Assembly (NCBI GenBank): GCA_963575745.1
Contig: CAUYUJ010000370.1
Coordinates: forward strand, 550,382-614,381
Direction: 5' to 3'
Source: Prorocentrum cordatum
Lineage: Eukaryota > Sar > Dinophyceae > Prorocentrales > Prorocentraceae
DNA: 64,000 bases
Made by a program: the position numbers and the translations under genes. The notes under the pieces are model-generated. The model saw only the letters and a list, made by a program, of their open reading frames with translations, was not told the DNA's origin and did no database searches. Positions 50,581-60,824 of this stretch are shown piece after piece (position 1 is the first letter of the stretch; the number at the start of each line of letters is the position of its first letter).

Positions 50581-51309
50581 CTCCATGCCTTCCTTCAGCG
50601 AGCGCAGCGCCTTGGTCTCCTTGTCGCCGAGCTTCTCGCCGGTGCGAACCTAATTGAGCACCCCGATGTGCTTGATGAGCTGGAGGACGATGTCGCCGTC
50701 AATCGGCTCTGGGGGGCTGACGCTGTTCAGCTTCTGCGTGACCTCGGTGTACTGCTTGGGCGCATCCTCGATGCCCTGCGGCAGCTTGTCGGGCCCCCGC
50801 ACAGCGCTCGCCGCCTCCAAGAAGGGGCCTTCCATATAATTCTGGTAGAGGGCCGCGTCGTCAGCCATGAAGCCATCGGCTGGCGCCATCACCACGCGCC
50901 TGAAGTTACTGACAGCGTCTTCACGCGCGCCGTAAGACTCATGCCAAGTCACGTTGGAAGGGCCGAGCCTCTTGAACAGCCGAAACGGATGCCAGATGGC
51001 GCTGTTGGGCTGCGGCTGTCGTCGCGAACAGCGGCCAGGACGTGCGGCGCAAGCTCCAAGGCGTCGCGCGCGTCGTTGATGAGGGGCTTGCAGTGCTTCC
51101 AGCTGAGCAGCGCGTTGAATTGGTGGAACTTATCGCAGATGCTCTTCGCCTGCCGCGGCGACGCCTCGCGACCCTCATAAGGGGTTCATCACAGACGCAC
51201 CCGCCTTACTCGCGGCGTCCTCGAGCGTCTGGGAGACAACCGCAGCAGTCAGTGCCATGCACTTGTCGTTGCAGACCGGATCAAAAGAGTCCGCCACCTC
51301 GCGGTCCAC
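50581..51309 (-). CDS. Unknown gene A, exon with two compensating frameshifts and a TAG
   Basis: Starts after CCCCAAG at 51311-51310 and ends at ATGGAG|GTTTGT. It reads VDREVADSFDPVCNDKCMAL, TAAVVSQTLEDAASKAGASV, shifts frame near 51186 to YEGREASPRQAKSICDKFHQ, FNALLSWKHCKPLINDARDA, LELAPHVLAAVRDD, and shifts back near 51023 to AIWHPFRLFKRLGPSNVTWH, ESYGAREDAVSNFRRVVMAP, QNYMEGPFLEAASAVRGPDK. The two shifts cancel. A TAG follows HIGVLN (about 50650), and VRTGEKLGDKETKALRSLKE continues in the same frame. This may be a decaying gene or an assembly with indel errors. Function unknown. Confidence 0.5.
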
Positions 51310-51424
51310 CTTGGGGTTCTTCCGGTGCCGGGGCAAACGGCGCATCGCCCACGAGAGGCCCGCAAGTCGAACCGGTCGACGCGTGGGCAAGGGCGAGTGC
51401 GAGGTCGGTGGCGGGGCTTTGAGG

Positions 51425-52255
51425 AGGCCACCCCCAGAGCGTTTCGAAGGGCCTCAAGAGTGCCCCAAGAGGGGTCGACAACCAGGAGGCCTGAGACGGC
51501 TCCATGACGGCCCCAAGACTGTTCCAAGAAGCCCCCCTGTCGCCAAAGGCCCAACCCTATGAGAGGAGTTGGGGCCCTTGGCCTTCTGGAAGCTCTCGGG
51601 GCCCAGAGCCCTCTTGGAGCCCCATGGGGCCTCAAGAAGGGCCCAACAGATCCCCGAGACGGCCCCGAGGGCGCTCGAAGCACTCGAAGGAGGCTCAAGA
51701 GAGCTTCGACAAGCAAGGCCCCCGAACGGCCCCGCGGGACCACTCCCGCTCCAAATTCTCCCACGAGGCAAGCCTGCTTTTTTGGCCCAAAAAGCTGGGC
51801 TTGCTCCCACCCGATCCCACCCTCACGGGCCCGCCCCACCCCCCGCCGTTTCGATGTTTTGCAACGCGCCGAGCTCCCGGTGCTGGCTCAGCGCGGGCTC
51901 CCTCAGCGGCTTCGGCTGCGGGCCCGCTACCCCCTCTGCCTGAGGGCCCCGTGGGTTCCAGAGTTGTTAGCTGGGCATGGGGTTTCCCAGAGTTGCCGTT
52001 GGATATGGCAAGTTACCTGGGCATTGGGTTTGGCAATATGTTAGGTTGGCACGGGGCCCCGATCATCAGCATTGTGTTCCATACTTGTTACCTGGGCATG
52101 GGATTCCCCATTGTGCAAGCGGAACTGGAATGTTACCTGAACATACAGTTTTCCATAGCATTGCCCCCTGGCACCAGGAGCCCCCAGGAAAGCCCCGAGA
52201 GAGCCCCCGGAGAGCTCCCAGAGAGGCCCCACCAGGCCCTCCTGGAGCTCTGAGG
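51425..52255. repeat. Intronic GGCCCCAAGA array in gene A
   Basis: CCAAGAGGGG / GGCCCCGAGAC words at 51430-51760 and CCCAGGAAAGCCCCGAGAGA words at 52175-52255, in the long intron between the exons ending at 52321 and starting at 51309. In between, TTACCTGGGCATGGGGTT words repeat four to five times (51965-52140). Confidence 0.65.
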
Positions 52256-52320
52256 GCCCACCAAAACACACAAAAAACAAACTACACAGGAGGGTCGTGG
52301 CGCTAAGACCTAAGACTGGC

Positions 52321-52572
52321 CTGGCCCAGCGTGGCGGCGTTCTCCGGCAGCGTTGAGATCGGGAAGAGGTCGGTTGCCAGGTCGGTCACTAGGGCGATGT
52401 CCTCCCTGACGGCCGCGGAATTATCCTCGTCGGCTTTCTTGATGTCCCTGGCCGCCTCCGCGTGCTCCACCGCGAACTGGTGGCCGTGGGCTGGGGGCAG
52501 CATGTCCAGCATGATGTAAGCGTCGCCGTCCCGGGACATGCTCGCGCGCAACTCGAAAGCCGCATTGAGCTC
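52321..52572 (-). CDS. Unknown gene A, exon 4
   Basis: 84 codons in phase 0 at both ends: CGACCCAG|GAGCTC and GGGCCAG|GCCAGT (a GC donor). Encodes ELNAAFELRASMSRDGDAYI, MLDMLPPAHGHQFAVEHAEA, ARDIKKADEDNSAAVREDIA, LVTDLATDLFPISTLPENAA and TLGQ. The open frame ends only 18 bp past the donor. Splicing to VDREVADSF at 51309 keeps the frame. No domain recognised. Confidence 0.6.
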
Positions 52573-52819
52573 CTGGGTCGAAGCGAGAAGGAGCAGAAGG
52601 ACGAGGATGGGGGGAGGAGGAAGGCTCCTCCGAGCTGACCGTGGAGGCGCGCAGGAAACGCATCAGCACCTTCGCCTCCGGGGGGACAACCAACGCGCGC
52701 ATTCCAACGCCAGCATCCCCCCTATCCCGCCCGCCCGCCCGCCCCGCGGCGGGAGGGCGGGCGCGCGGGAGAGGGGGGGGGGCTGGCATTGGGCGCGCGC
52801 GTCATTCTCGCCCTCCAGC

Positions 52820-53344
52820 CTGGGGCTGCAACTTCGAGGCCCCTGCCAGGTCGCTCGTGCTGGCGATGCAGTCCAGGAGGTCGAGGGCGCGAGAGGTGTG
52901 CCGCCCGCCGTTGCCGAGGTCGCTGTGGGCCACTTCCTGGAGGAGGCACCCGACGAGGCCCTCCACCTGGACAAGGGAGTGCGTCTCGGACACCGTGGCC
53001 GCCATGTCTCCGCAGGAAGAGGGCCTGAGACGCCCGTGCTGCTCCCCGTCGAGCTTGAAGATCGCGATGACGTCCTCGCACCGCTGGAAGACAGCCGCCT
53101 CGCGCACCTCCGACGAGATCTCGGCGAGGACGCACTCGCCAGGGAGCTCGACGCCAGCACCCCGAATGTCCGACATGATTTTCGCAACCTGCTTGAAGCG
53201 GGGCCTCTCAAGAGTCATCTGCCTGGCGACGTCGGCGATGCACTGATTGTGGTTCAACGCCTCACCCAGCAACTGAGTGCGTATGGCAGTGCCGAGCTTC
53301 GACGCAGTGGACTTTGAGCGAGCGATCAACTTCTTGCCGGCGGT
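52820..53344 (-). CDS. Unknown gene A, exon 3
   Basis: 175 codons, phase 0. Begins after CTCCCCAG at 53346-53345: TAGKKLIARSKSTASKLGTA, IRTQLLGEALNHNQCIADVA, FKQVAKIMSDIRGAGVELPG, ECVLAEISSEVREAAVFQRC, EDVIAIFKLDGEQHGRLRPS, VQVEGLVGCLLQEVAHSDLG, ending ASKLQPQ at CCCCAG|GCTGG (GC donor). Predominantly helical, with no identifiable catalytic motif. The frame beyond the donor turns into Arg/Pro low complexity, supporting the exon end. Confidence 0.65.
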
Positions 53345-53389
53345 CTGGGGAGCTGGAGCTGGGGAAAGCGGGGGGACCGAGTGATCCCA

Positions 53390-53645
53390 GGGGGGGGCCC
53401 GAGAGAGCTCCATGAGGAGCCCAGTGGGCCTTTCGCAGGTCCCATTGTCAACTGGGCGAGCTTCTGGGGTGCTCCACAAGGGTTTCCAAGCGCATCTCTT
53501 AGAGCCCTCATCGGGGCCCCCTCGGGGCCCCCATGGGCCCCCACGGGGCCCTCTTGGGATCTTCCCTTGAGCTTTCTTGGAACGCCCAAAAGCCCAAATG
53601 AAAGCGTTTCGAGAAGCACTCTTGGCCATCTTGAGCCTGGGCAAC
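53390..53645 (-). repeat. Intronic GGCCCCCAAGAGGGCC array in gene A
   Basis: Lies inside the GT-AG intron 53645-53345. Words such as CCAAGAGGGCCCC, GGGGGCCCC, CAAGAAAGCTC (minus sense) with no coding value. Same family as the large arrays elsewhere. Confidence 0.65.
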
Positions 53646-54628
53646 CTGCCCCCTCGGATTATCGCGGCCCAACCGTCCTGAAAAACTCGCGGTGGACGCG
53701 ATCAGCGCCATGAACTCCTTGGCCACGGCACCCTTGTCATTGTTCTCGCCGGCCAAATTCTGCTCGAACTCATCCTTGAGCTTCCCGAGCTCCGCAACTG
53801 CTTTGGCAATTTCCTCGCCAATCGCCCTCCTCTCGGCCGTGGCCCTCTCCGAGATGACTCGCGCCTCCCTGATTGCCCTCGTCGGGGCCGCAGTCGACGT
53901 TGGCAGCCGCCCCGGCCCGCGCCTTCCTGCGCCATCGGCTTTCTCTGGGGAGTCCTGGCCGCCAACCTGGGCCTGGCCGGCCTGGCCGCTGTCGCCCCGC
54001 GCCTTGCGCCCGCTGCCCTGGACGGCGGCGACGGTCACGGGCTTCGCCGGGGTGGCGTTGCTGGCAGCCGAGCTCGCCGCCCTGCGGGGGATCGCCGTCG
54101 CCGTCGTCGTCGTCGCGATCGGCGTCGTCGTCGTCGTCGTCGGCATCGTCGTCATCGTCATCGCCTGCCGCTGGCGGGCGACCGGCAGCACCACCCTTGG
54201 AGTCCTTGGAGGAAGAGTCGCCGATGCCGACGGTGGCGAGAATCCCGCTGCAGCCAGCGCCAGTCTCGTCAGCCTCGTCGTCGGAATCCTCGTCGGCGTC
54301 CTCGAAGTCGGAATCCTCGAAGTCGTCGGAATCCTCCTCGTCGCCCCGTGCGCGCGCCTCCTTCTTCTCCTTGCGCTTTTGCTCCTGCTCTGCCTCTCTC
54401 TCTTCGCCTTGGTAATGACGGCAAGCAAGTCCACGGCTTTTGTGCTGTTGCCTGACGCCTCCGTGATGGCATTCGTCAACGCGGCCTGCTTCTTCTTGTG
54501 CTGGTCGGCGGTGAGAGCCACGCTGCCGTCGTCGACCACGGTCTCGGCCTTCACCCCGTTGTCGGCGTAATCCTCCACTTTGAAACAGCCCTCGTCCATA
54601 TCGTCGACGTACAAGCCTCGTTTGACGC
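53646..54628 (-). CDS. Unknown gene A, exon 2 (acidic / low-complexity)
   Basis: Starts after CCGCAAG (54630-54629) and ends GGGCAG|GTTGCC. First part: VKRGLYVDDMDEGCFKVEDY, ADNGVKAETVVDDGSVALTA, HKKKQAALTNAITEASGNST, KAVDLLAVITKAK. Last part: AIREARVISERATAERRAIG, EEIAKAVAELGKLKDEFEQN, KEFMALIASTASFSG, coiled-coil-like. In between, this frame stays open but is basic low complexity. The neighbouring frame is strongly acidic (KEKKEARARGDEEDSDDFED, ADEDSDDEADE, poly-Asp) and looks more natural. Two compensating shifts would connect it. Either version keeps the exon phase. Confidence 0.6.
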
Positions 54629-54635
54629 CTTGCGG

Positions 54636-54692
<57 letters not shown>

Positions 54693-54716
54693 GATCATGT
54701 CCTCGGGGGGGGCCTC
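54629..54716 (-). other. Intron 1 of gene A with GA donor and (GA)n body
   Basis: 88 bp: CACAAG|GAGGCC...CCGCAAG|GCGTC. The only junction found that keeps the frame (KKAQ-GVKRG) uses a GA-AG pair with the same AAG|G at both edges. Most of the intron is (GA)n on the minus strand (TC on plus, 54640-54689). GA and GC donors are known in dinoflagellates. Confidence 0.5.
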
Positions 54717-55263
54717 CTTGTGCTTTTTTCTCGTGTGCCTCGACCGTCAGGAACATTTTCGGCACGTGCATTCTGCTACCCGTGCTCTTGACCGCTGAGA
54801 CGGTTGTGAAGGACTTCATCACGGCCTGACTGGTGGTCTTCTTCCCGAGCTCGCCAGAGTTCCACCGCAGCACGTGCTTGTTCATGGCCTTCAGGAGCGT
54901 GGAGTGCCGCGGCTCCACGGGCTTCTCGAAGACCCGAGCGATGTGCGAGCCGATATTCGCGTGGTCCAGGTCGAGCCCCAAGATGCGGAACGTGTAACAA
55001 CAAATGAGGCAGACCTTGCCGACGGCCCTGTAGACCGCCACGGATATCGGATTACTGTCCTCTACGACCTCAAGTTCCACAACATCCCTCTCTTTCCATG
55101 GCCGCTTGCCCTGCCAAGGATCACGCCCATCCACCGTCGCCCTGTGCTTCTCTCTCATGGGCGTGTCGGAGCACGACTCGCACTTGCATAGACCGCATAT
55201 CCTCAGCTCCTCAGAACGCTTGGAGCCGCGAGACCTGCGCGACGGCGCAGGGGGACCCGTCAT
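54717..55263 (-). CDS. Unknown gene A, first exon, Cys-rich (zinc-binding-like)
   Basis: The chosen ATG is at 55263. Upstream the frame is low complexity and contains an AAGAGGCC array. Reads MTGPPAPSRRSRGSKRSEEL, RICGLCKCESCSDTPMREKH, then KRPWKERDVVELEVVEDSNP, GKVCLICCYTFRILGLDLDH, ANIGSHIARVFEKPVEPRHS, LLKAMNKHVLRWNSGELGKK and MHVPKMFLTVEAHEKKAQ. Clustered CxxCxCxxC and a later CLICC suggest a zinc-binding module of two knuckles. 547 nt, ending in phase 1. The family is not known to me by name; similar Cys-pair proteins appear common in dinoflagellates (from memory, not checked). Confidence 0.65.
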
Positions 55264-55429
55264 GGCACGCGCCCGCAAGGTCGAAACTTCGGCGAGGGGC
55301 TGCCCTCGACCCACCGCGGAAACACCAAAGAAACCAACTGAAATGGCTGACTGAATGGGAAAAGGGGCGCGGATGGTCGAGGCGGTGGCCCCCCCGAGAG
55401 GGGGCGCGCGAGGGTTCCGATGTGGGCCC

Positions 55430-55720
55430 CGAGCGAGCTCCAATGAAGCTCCAATATGGTCCCTGGAAGCCCCCGTTCCGGCTCTATCCAGCAAGCTCTC
55501 ACCGTAAAACTGAACCCTCCCAAAGCCCCATCGGAGCCCTCTCGGGGCTCTCATGAGACCCTCTTCGAGCCCCAGGGTAGCCGGCGGGGGCTCCTGGCCA
55601 ACCGACTCCGCGGGATCGTCTGGGTGGGGGACCTCTCGGGGCCTTCGCCTCGCCCCCCCAGGGCCCGCCCCGGAAAGTCTCTCGCAAGAAAGCCTCAAGA
55701 GACAATTTTTTAACCTAACT
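55430..55720. repeat. GGGGCTCTCATGAGACCC / AAGCCCC array upstream of gene A
   Basis: GAGCCCTCTCGGGGCTCTC, GGGACCTCTCGGGGCC and similar words, 5' of gene A. Weaker member of the AAGAGGCC family. Confidence 0.5.
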
Positions 55721-55864
55721 AACAGCTTTTGCTGATAGGTTTCTAGTGATCTCAAAAAAGAACATCTTGGCGCCCCAGGGGGGCGGGCGGGATCCGGACA
55801 AGGAACCAGACGGATCCGTCAGCCCCAGTATCCTTAGGAATGTTTAAGAATCCTTGGGAATCCA

Positions 55865-56235
55865 GACCCATAACACCACTCCCGGGCCACATTTTGAATG
55901 CCCGGAGCCAACGGTAGGCCACTTCGTGTTCTTCGTGTTCCCAGAACACCACTCCCAGGCCACATTTTGAATGCCCGGAGCCAACAATATGCTACTTCGT
56001 GTTTCTCGTCTTCCCAGAACAGAACACCATTCCCAGGCCACATTTTGAATGCCCGGAGCCAACTGCAAGCCACTTCGTGTTCTTCGCGTTCCCAGAACAC
56101 CGTTCCCAGGCCACATTTTGAATGCCGGGAGCCAGCTGTGGGCCACTTCGTGACCATTCCTGTACCATATTTGGAGTGCCCGGAGCCAACTGTGGGCCAC
56201 TTCGTAATCTTCGTGTTCCCAAAACACTAGTCCTG
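55865..56235. repeat. ~73-bp satellite, 5 copies
   Basis: Unit CCAGAACACCACTCCCAGGC, CACATTTTGAATGCCCGGAG, CCAACTGTGGGCCACTTCGT, GTTCTTCGTGTT. Copies start at about 55870, 55943, 56020, 56094 and 56150, the last two shortened. Confidence 0.9.
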
Positions 56236-56255
56236 TGCCATGTTTTGAATGCCCG

Positions 56256-57229
56256 AGCTGAGGCAGGCTGAGGCCGAGGCAGGCTGAGGCCGAGGCAGGC
56301 TGCGGCTGAGGCTGAGGCACGCCGAGGCAGGCTGAGGCTGAGGCTGAGGCAGGCTGAGGCTGAGGCTGACGCAGGCTGAGGCCGAGGCGCGCTGAGGCGG
56401 AGGCCGAGGCAGGCAGAGGCTGAGGCAGGCCTTGACTGAGGCTGAGGCAGGCTGAGGCTCAGGCTGAGGCTGATGCAAGAGAAGGAGGAGGAGGAGGAGG
56501 AGGAGGAGGAGGAGGAGGAGGAGGAAGAGGAGGAGGAGGGCGGGGGGGACTGGGGGGCGCCACGAACAAAAAGTGGCATTTCTGTTACCGGCGGCCTCAA
56601 GGAGGAGGAGGAGGAGGAGGAGGATCAGGAGGAAGAGGAGGAGGAGGAGGAGGAGGAGGAGGAGGAGGAGGAGGAGGAGGAGAAGAAAGACAATGAGGAT
56701 GAGGAGGAGGAGGGGGGGGGGGGGGCTGCTCCGTCTCCAGGCTGAGAGGCTGGCGCTGAGGCTGAGGCAGGCTGGGGCAGAGGCAGGCTGAGGCTGAGGC
56801 TGAGGCAAGCCGAAGCCGAGGCAGAGGCTGAGGCTGTAGCTGAGTCAGGCTGAGGCTGAGGCTGAGGCTGAGGCTGGCTGAGGCTAGCTGCGGCTGATGC
56901 AGGCTGAGGCTGAGGCTGATGCAGGCTGAGGCTGAGGCAGGCTGAGGCTGAGGCTGAGACAGGCTGAGGCTGAGGCTGAAGCCGAGGCAGGCTGAGGCCG
57001 AGGCCGAGGCCGAGGCGAGGCTGAGGCTGCTGAGGCTGGAGGCTGAGGCTGAGGCTGAGGCAGGCTGAGGCTGAGAGGCAGGCTGAGGCTGAGGCTGCAG
57101 GCTGAGGCTGAGGCTGAGGCTGGCTGAGGCTGAGGCTGAGGCCTGAGGCAGGCTCAGGCCGAGACAGGCTGAGGCTGAGGCGAGGCTGAGTCTGAGGCAG
57201 GCCGAAGCTGAAACAAGGTGAGGCTGAAT

Positions 57230-57266
<37 letters not shown>

Positions 57267-59205
57267 GGCTGAGGCAAGCTGAGGCCGAGGCAGGCTGAGG
57301 CCGAGGCAGGCTCAGGCCGAGACAGGCTGAGGCTGAGGCTGAGGCAAGCCGAAGCAGGCTGAGGCCGAGGCTGCGCTGAGGCTGAGGCTGAGGCAGGCTG
57401 AGGCAGGCTGAGGCTGAGGCAGGTGGAAGCTGAGGCTGACGCAGGCTGAGGCCGAGGCAGGCTGGGGCTGAGGCTGAGGCAGGCTGAGGCTGAGGCCGAG
57501 GCAGGCTGAGGCTGAGGCTGAAGCAAGCCGAGGCAGGCTGAGGCTGAGGCTGACACTGAAGCAGGCTGAGGCATCCGTAGGAATCCATAGGAAGCCGTAG
57601 GAATCAATCGGAATCCTTAGGACACCGTAGGCTTCCTTAGGAATCCGTAGGCATAGTTAAGCATCCTCAAGGATCCTTAGGAATCCTTAGGATCCCCTAG
57701 GAATCCGTAGGGATCCCCAGGAATCCCTAGGAATCAGGTTCCCTACGGCTGAGGCAAGCCGAGGCTGAGGCAGGCTGAGGCTGAGGCTGAGGCAAGCCGA
57801 GGCCGAGGCAGAGGCTGAGGCTGTAGCTGAGTCAGGCTGAGGCTGAGGCTGAGGCTGAGGCTGTGGCTGAGGCAAGCTGCGGCTGATGCAGGCTGAGGCT
57901 GAGGCTGATGCAGGCTGAGGCTGAGGCAGGCTGAGGCTGAGGCTGAGGCAGGCTGAGGCTGAGGCTGAAGCCGAGGCAGGCTGAGGCTGAGGCCGAGGCC
58001 AGCCGAGCTGAGCTGAGGCCGCAGGCTGAGGCTGAGGCTGATGCTGAGGCTGAGGCTGAGGCTGAGACAGGCTGAGGCTGAGGCTGAGGCAGGCTGCAGG
58101 CTGAGGCTGAGGGGCTGATGCTGAGGCAGGCTGAGGCTGAGACAGGCTGAGGCTGAGGCTGAGGCTGAGGCTGAGGCAGGCTGAGGCTGAGGCAGGCTGA
58201 GGCTGAGGCTGAGGCGAGACTGAGGCTGAGGATGAGGCCTGAGCTGAACAAGGATGAGGCCGGCTGAAACAAGGTGGGGGGGGGGAAGGGAGGGCGGGGG
58301 GGGGGCTGAGGCAAGCTGAGGCCGAGGCAGGCTGAGGCCGAGGCAGGCTCAGGCCGAGACAGGCTGAGGCTGAGGCAGAGGCAAACCGAAGCAGGCTGAG
58401 GCCGAGGCTGCGCTGAGGCTGATGCAGGCTGAGGCTGAGGCTGATGCAGGCTGAGGCTGAGGCAGGCTGAGGCGGAGGCTGAGGCAGGCTGAGGCTGAGG
58501 CTGAAGCCGAGGCAGGCTGAGGCCGAGGCCGAGGCAAGCCGAGGCTGAGGCCGAGGCTGAGGCTGAGGCTGAGGCAGGCTGAGGCTGAGACAGGCTGAGG
58601 CTGAGGCTGAGGCAGGCTGAGGCTGAGGCCGAGGCAGGCTGAGGCCGAGGCCGAGGCAAGCCGAGGCAGGCTGAGGCTCTGAGGCTGGGGCTGATGCTGA
58701 GGCAGGCTGAGGCTGAGACAGGCTGAGGCTGAGGCTGATGCAGGCTGAGGCTGAGGCAGGCTGAGGCTGAGGCCGAGGCAGGCTCAGGCCGAGACAGGCT
58801 GAGAGCGAGGCGAGCTGAGGAGGATGAAGCCGAAGCTGAAACAAGGTGAGGCTGAATGGGGGGGGGGGGGGGGGGAAGGGAGGGGGCGGGGGGGGGGGGG
58901 GGGCTGAGGCAAGCTGAGGCCGAGGCAGGCTGAGGCCGAGGCAGGCTCAGGCCGAGACAGGCTGAGGCTGAGGCTGAGGCAAGCCGAAGCAGGCTGAGGC
59001 CGAGGCTGCGCTGAGGCTGAGGCTGAGGCAGGCTGAGGCAGGCTGAGGCTGAGGCAGGTGGAAGCTGAGGCTGAGGCAGGCTGAGGCCGAGGCAGGCTGG
59101 GGCTGAGGCTGAGGCAGGCTGAGGCTGAGGCCGAGGCAGGCTGAGGCTGAGGCTGAAGCAAGCCGAGGCAGGCTGAGGCTGAGGCTGACACTGAAGCAGG
59201 CTGAG
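56256..59205. repeat. GAGGCTGAGGCAGGCT minisatellite, ~3 kb
   Basis: Continuous GAGGCTGAGGCAGGCT words (with GAGGCCGAGGCAAGC variants), interrupted by two GGA tracts (56481-56545 and 56603-56690), three poly-G blocks (57227-57265, 58275-58305 and 58857-58903) and one CCGTAGGAATCC block (57560-57745). Frames in both strands are open for hundreds of codons (Gln-Pro-Gln-Pro, Ala-Ser-Ala-Ser, Leu-Ser), purely from the repeat. Confidence 0.97.
57269..57745. repeat. 477-bp segmental duplication, copy 1
   Basis: Covers the end of a GAGGCT block and the CCTTAGGAATCCGTAGG block. Matches 58904-59380 with a constant offset of 1635 bp at both ends and only scattered substitutions. Confidence 0.9.
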
Positions 59206-59380
59206 GCATCCGTAGGAATCCATAGGAATCCGTAGGCATCAATCGGAATCCTTAGGACACCGTAGGCATCCTTAGGAATCCGTAGGCATAGTTAAGCATC
59301 CTCAGGGATCCTTAGGAATCCTTAGGATCCCCTAGGAATCCGTAGGGGTCCCCAGGAATCCCTAGGAATCAGGTTCCCTA
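58904..59380. repeat. 477-bp segmental duplication, copy 2
   Basis: See 57269-57745. Both copies are preceded by a poly-G run and contain TTAGGACACCGTAGGC and GGATCCCCTAGGAATCCGTA. Confidence 0.9.
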
Positions 59381-60824
59381 AGGATTCCTAAGGTTTCCTA
59401 AAGATTCCATTGGATCCTAAGGCCGTTGTCACTGCGGCTGTCATTGCGAATGCGACTGCGACTGCGAGAACAGCAGAATTCTACAATTGGATTCTCACCT
59501 GAATCTGAAGGGGAATTCTTCCAGATATGCTTATACACGTCGCTGTTAGGTTGCTTTGCCGGGATAATCCAATGAAAGATTCGGGGCGCTTTTCTCCAGG
59601 GAGGGCCCTGGGAGGGCGAGGCGAGGGCCCCCATCAGGACCCCCACGGCCCCAGGCGATACTGCACCACAGTGGCGGGGGAGAGGAGGAGGTGGCGGAGC
59701 GGAGGGCGGCGAAAGCTGGAGGGAAGGGGCCGGAATGGAGGGCGAGGACAGGAGGGACGATCCGCGGAGTGCCTCGGGACAGCGGGGAGCTCGGGGCGCC
59801 ATGCCCGCTCCTCCGTCGGGGGCCAGGCTGCCTCCGGAATGCCGACCTCCCCTGGGCGGAGGCACCCGGCTTGAGTGAGAGACAGGGGGGCAGGCTGCCT
59901 CCGGAATGCCGGCACCCCCTGGGCGGAGGCAAACCAAAAACCACTTGCACGCCATTCGAAATGGTACAAAATATATATTATTTCTATTTGGAATTGCCCA
60001 ACATGTTTTTTTTTTCTCGCCGAGGCGGGCCGCTGCCGACAGAATTCTGCAAGGGAAACACTACTTATGTAATGATTTCCAATGCAGAGAACACATTGCC
60101 GACCGGATTCTGTAGCATTTTTGAAAAAATAATGTTCCATATTGCGAATTTCAGAAAACATGTTCGATATTCTTGGAGTTCTCGAAGCACCATCGAATTA
60201 TAATTCGCAGCTCTGAAGTCATAATTTGACGATGCGTGACATCTCAAAATACGGTGATTGTTGCGCGCTCGCTCAGCGCGCCACGCCTGCAGACTCTGGC
60301 ACGAAAACTTGCGACCAGCTGATCTGGCCAACTCCTGACAGGAAGCGGCGGCCTGCCCCAAGTCGGGCGGAGCTGCCGTGGGAGACGGCGCTCTCGGAGA
60401 GTCCGCGAACCAGAGGAGGACGGGGCTTGCGAGGCAGCTCCGAGGGAGGCTTTCGACAACGAGCTGAGGGGTCGCATGACTTGGAATCCTGCTCTGGAGT
60501 CACCGACGTCCGCCTTGGCTTATCCTCAGCCGCCGAGCGACGCCCGGCGCCAACGCTCGGGCGGCCGGCAGCAACAAGACGCCCCGTAAAGGGGAGAGCA
60601 CGAGAGGACGGAAAGGAAGGATGAGGGGGAGGAAGAGGGAGAGCGATAAGCGATAAGCGGGAAGCCACGATGACCGAAGTGGAGAACGAGGATGGTGGAG
60701 AAGGAAGACGGGGAGAGATAAGAGGGAAGACGAGGGAGGCGGGGCTGGAGGGCGCCGAGCCGCGGGCGAACGGAAACGCATCCAGCAGCTTTAAACGCTG
60801 TAAACCACGTCGCAATGAAACTAA
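59381..60824. other. Unassigned region with a 60-bp direct repeat
   Basis: CAGGCTGCCTCCGGAATGCC and CCTGGGCGGAGGCA occur at 59824-59864 and again at 59890-59931. A somewhat AT-richer island at 59935-60210 has no clear coding sense. No gene recognised. Confidence 0.45.

Noticed and set aside
56597-59242. Gln/Pro/Ala/Ser-rich frames up to 463 codons
   Set aside because: Products of the GAGGCTGAGGCAGGCT minisatellite, open in several frames at once.
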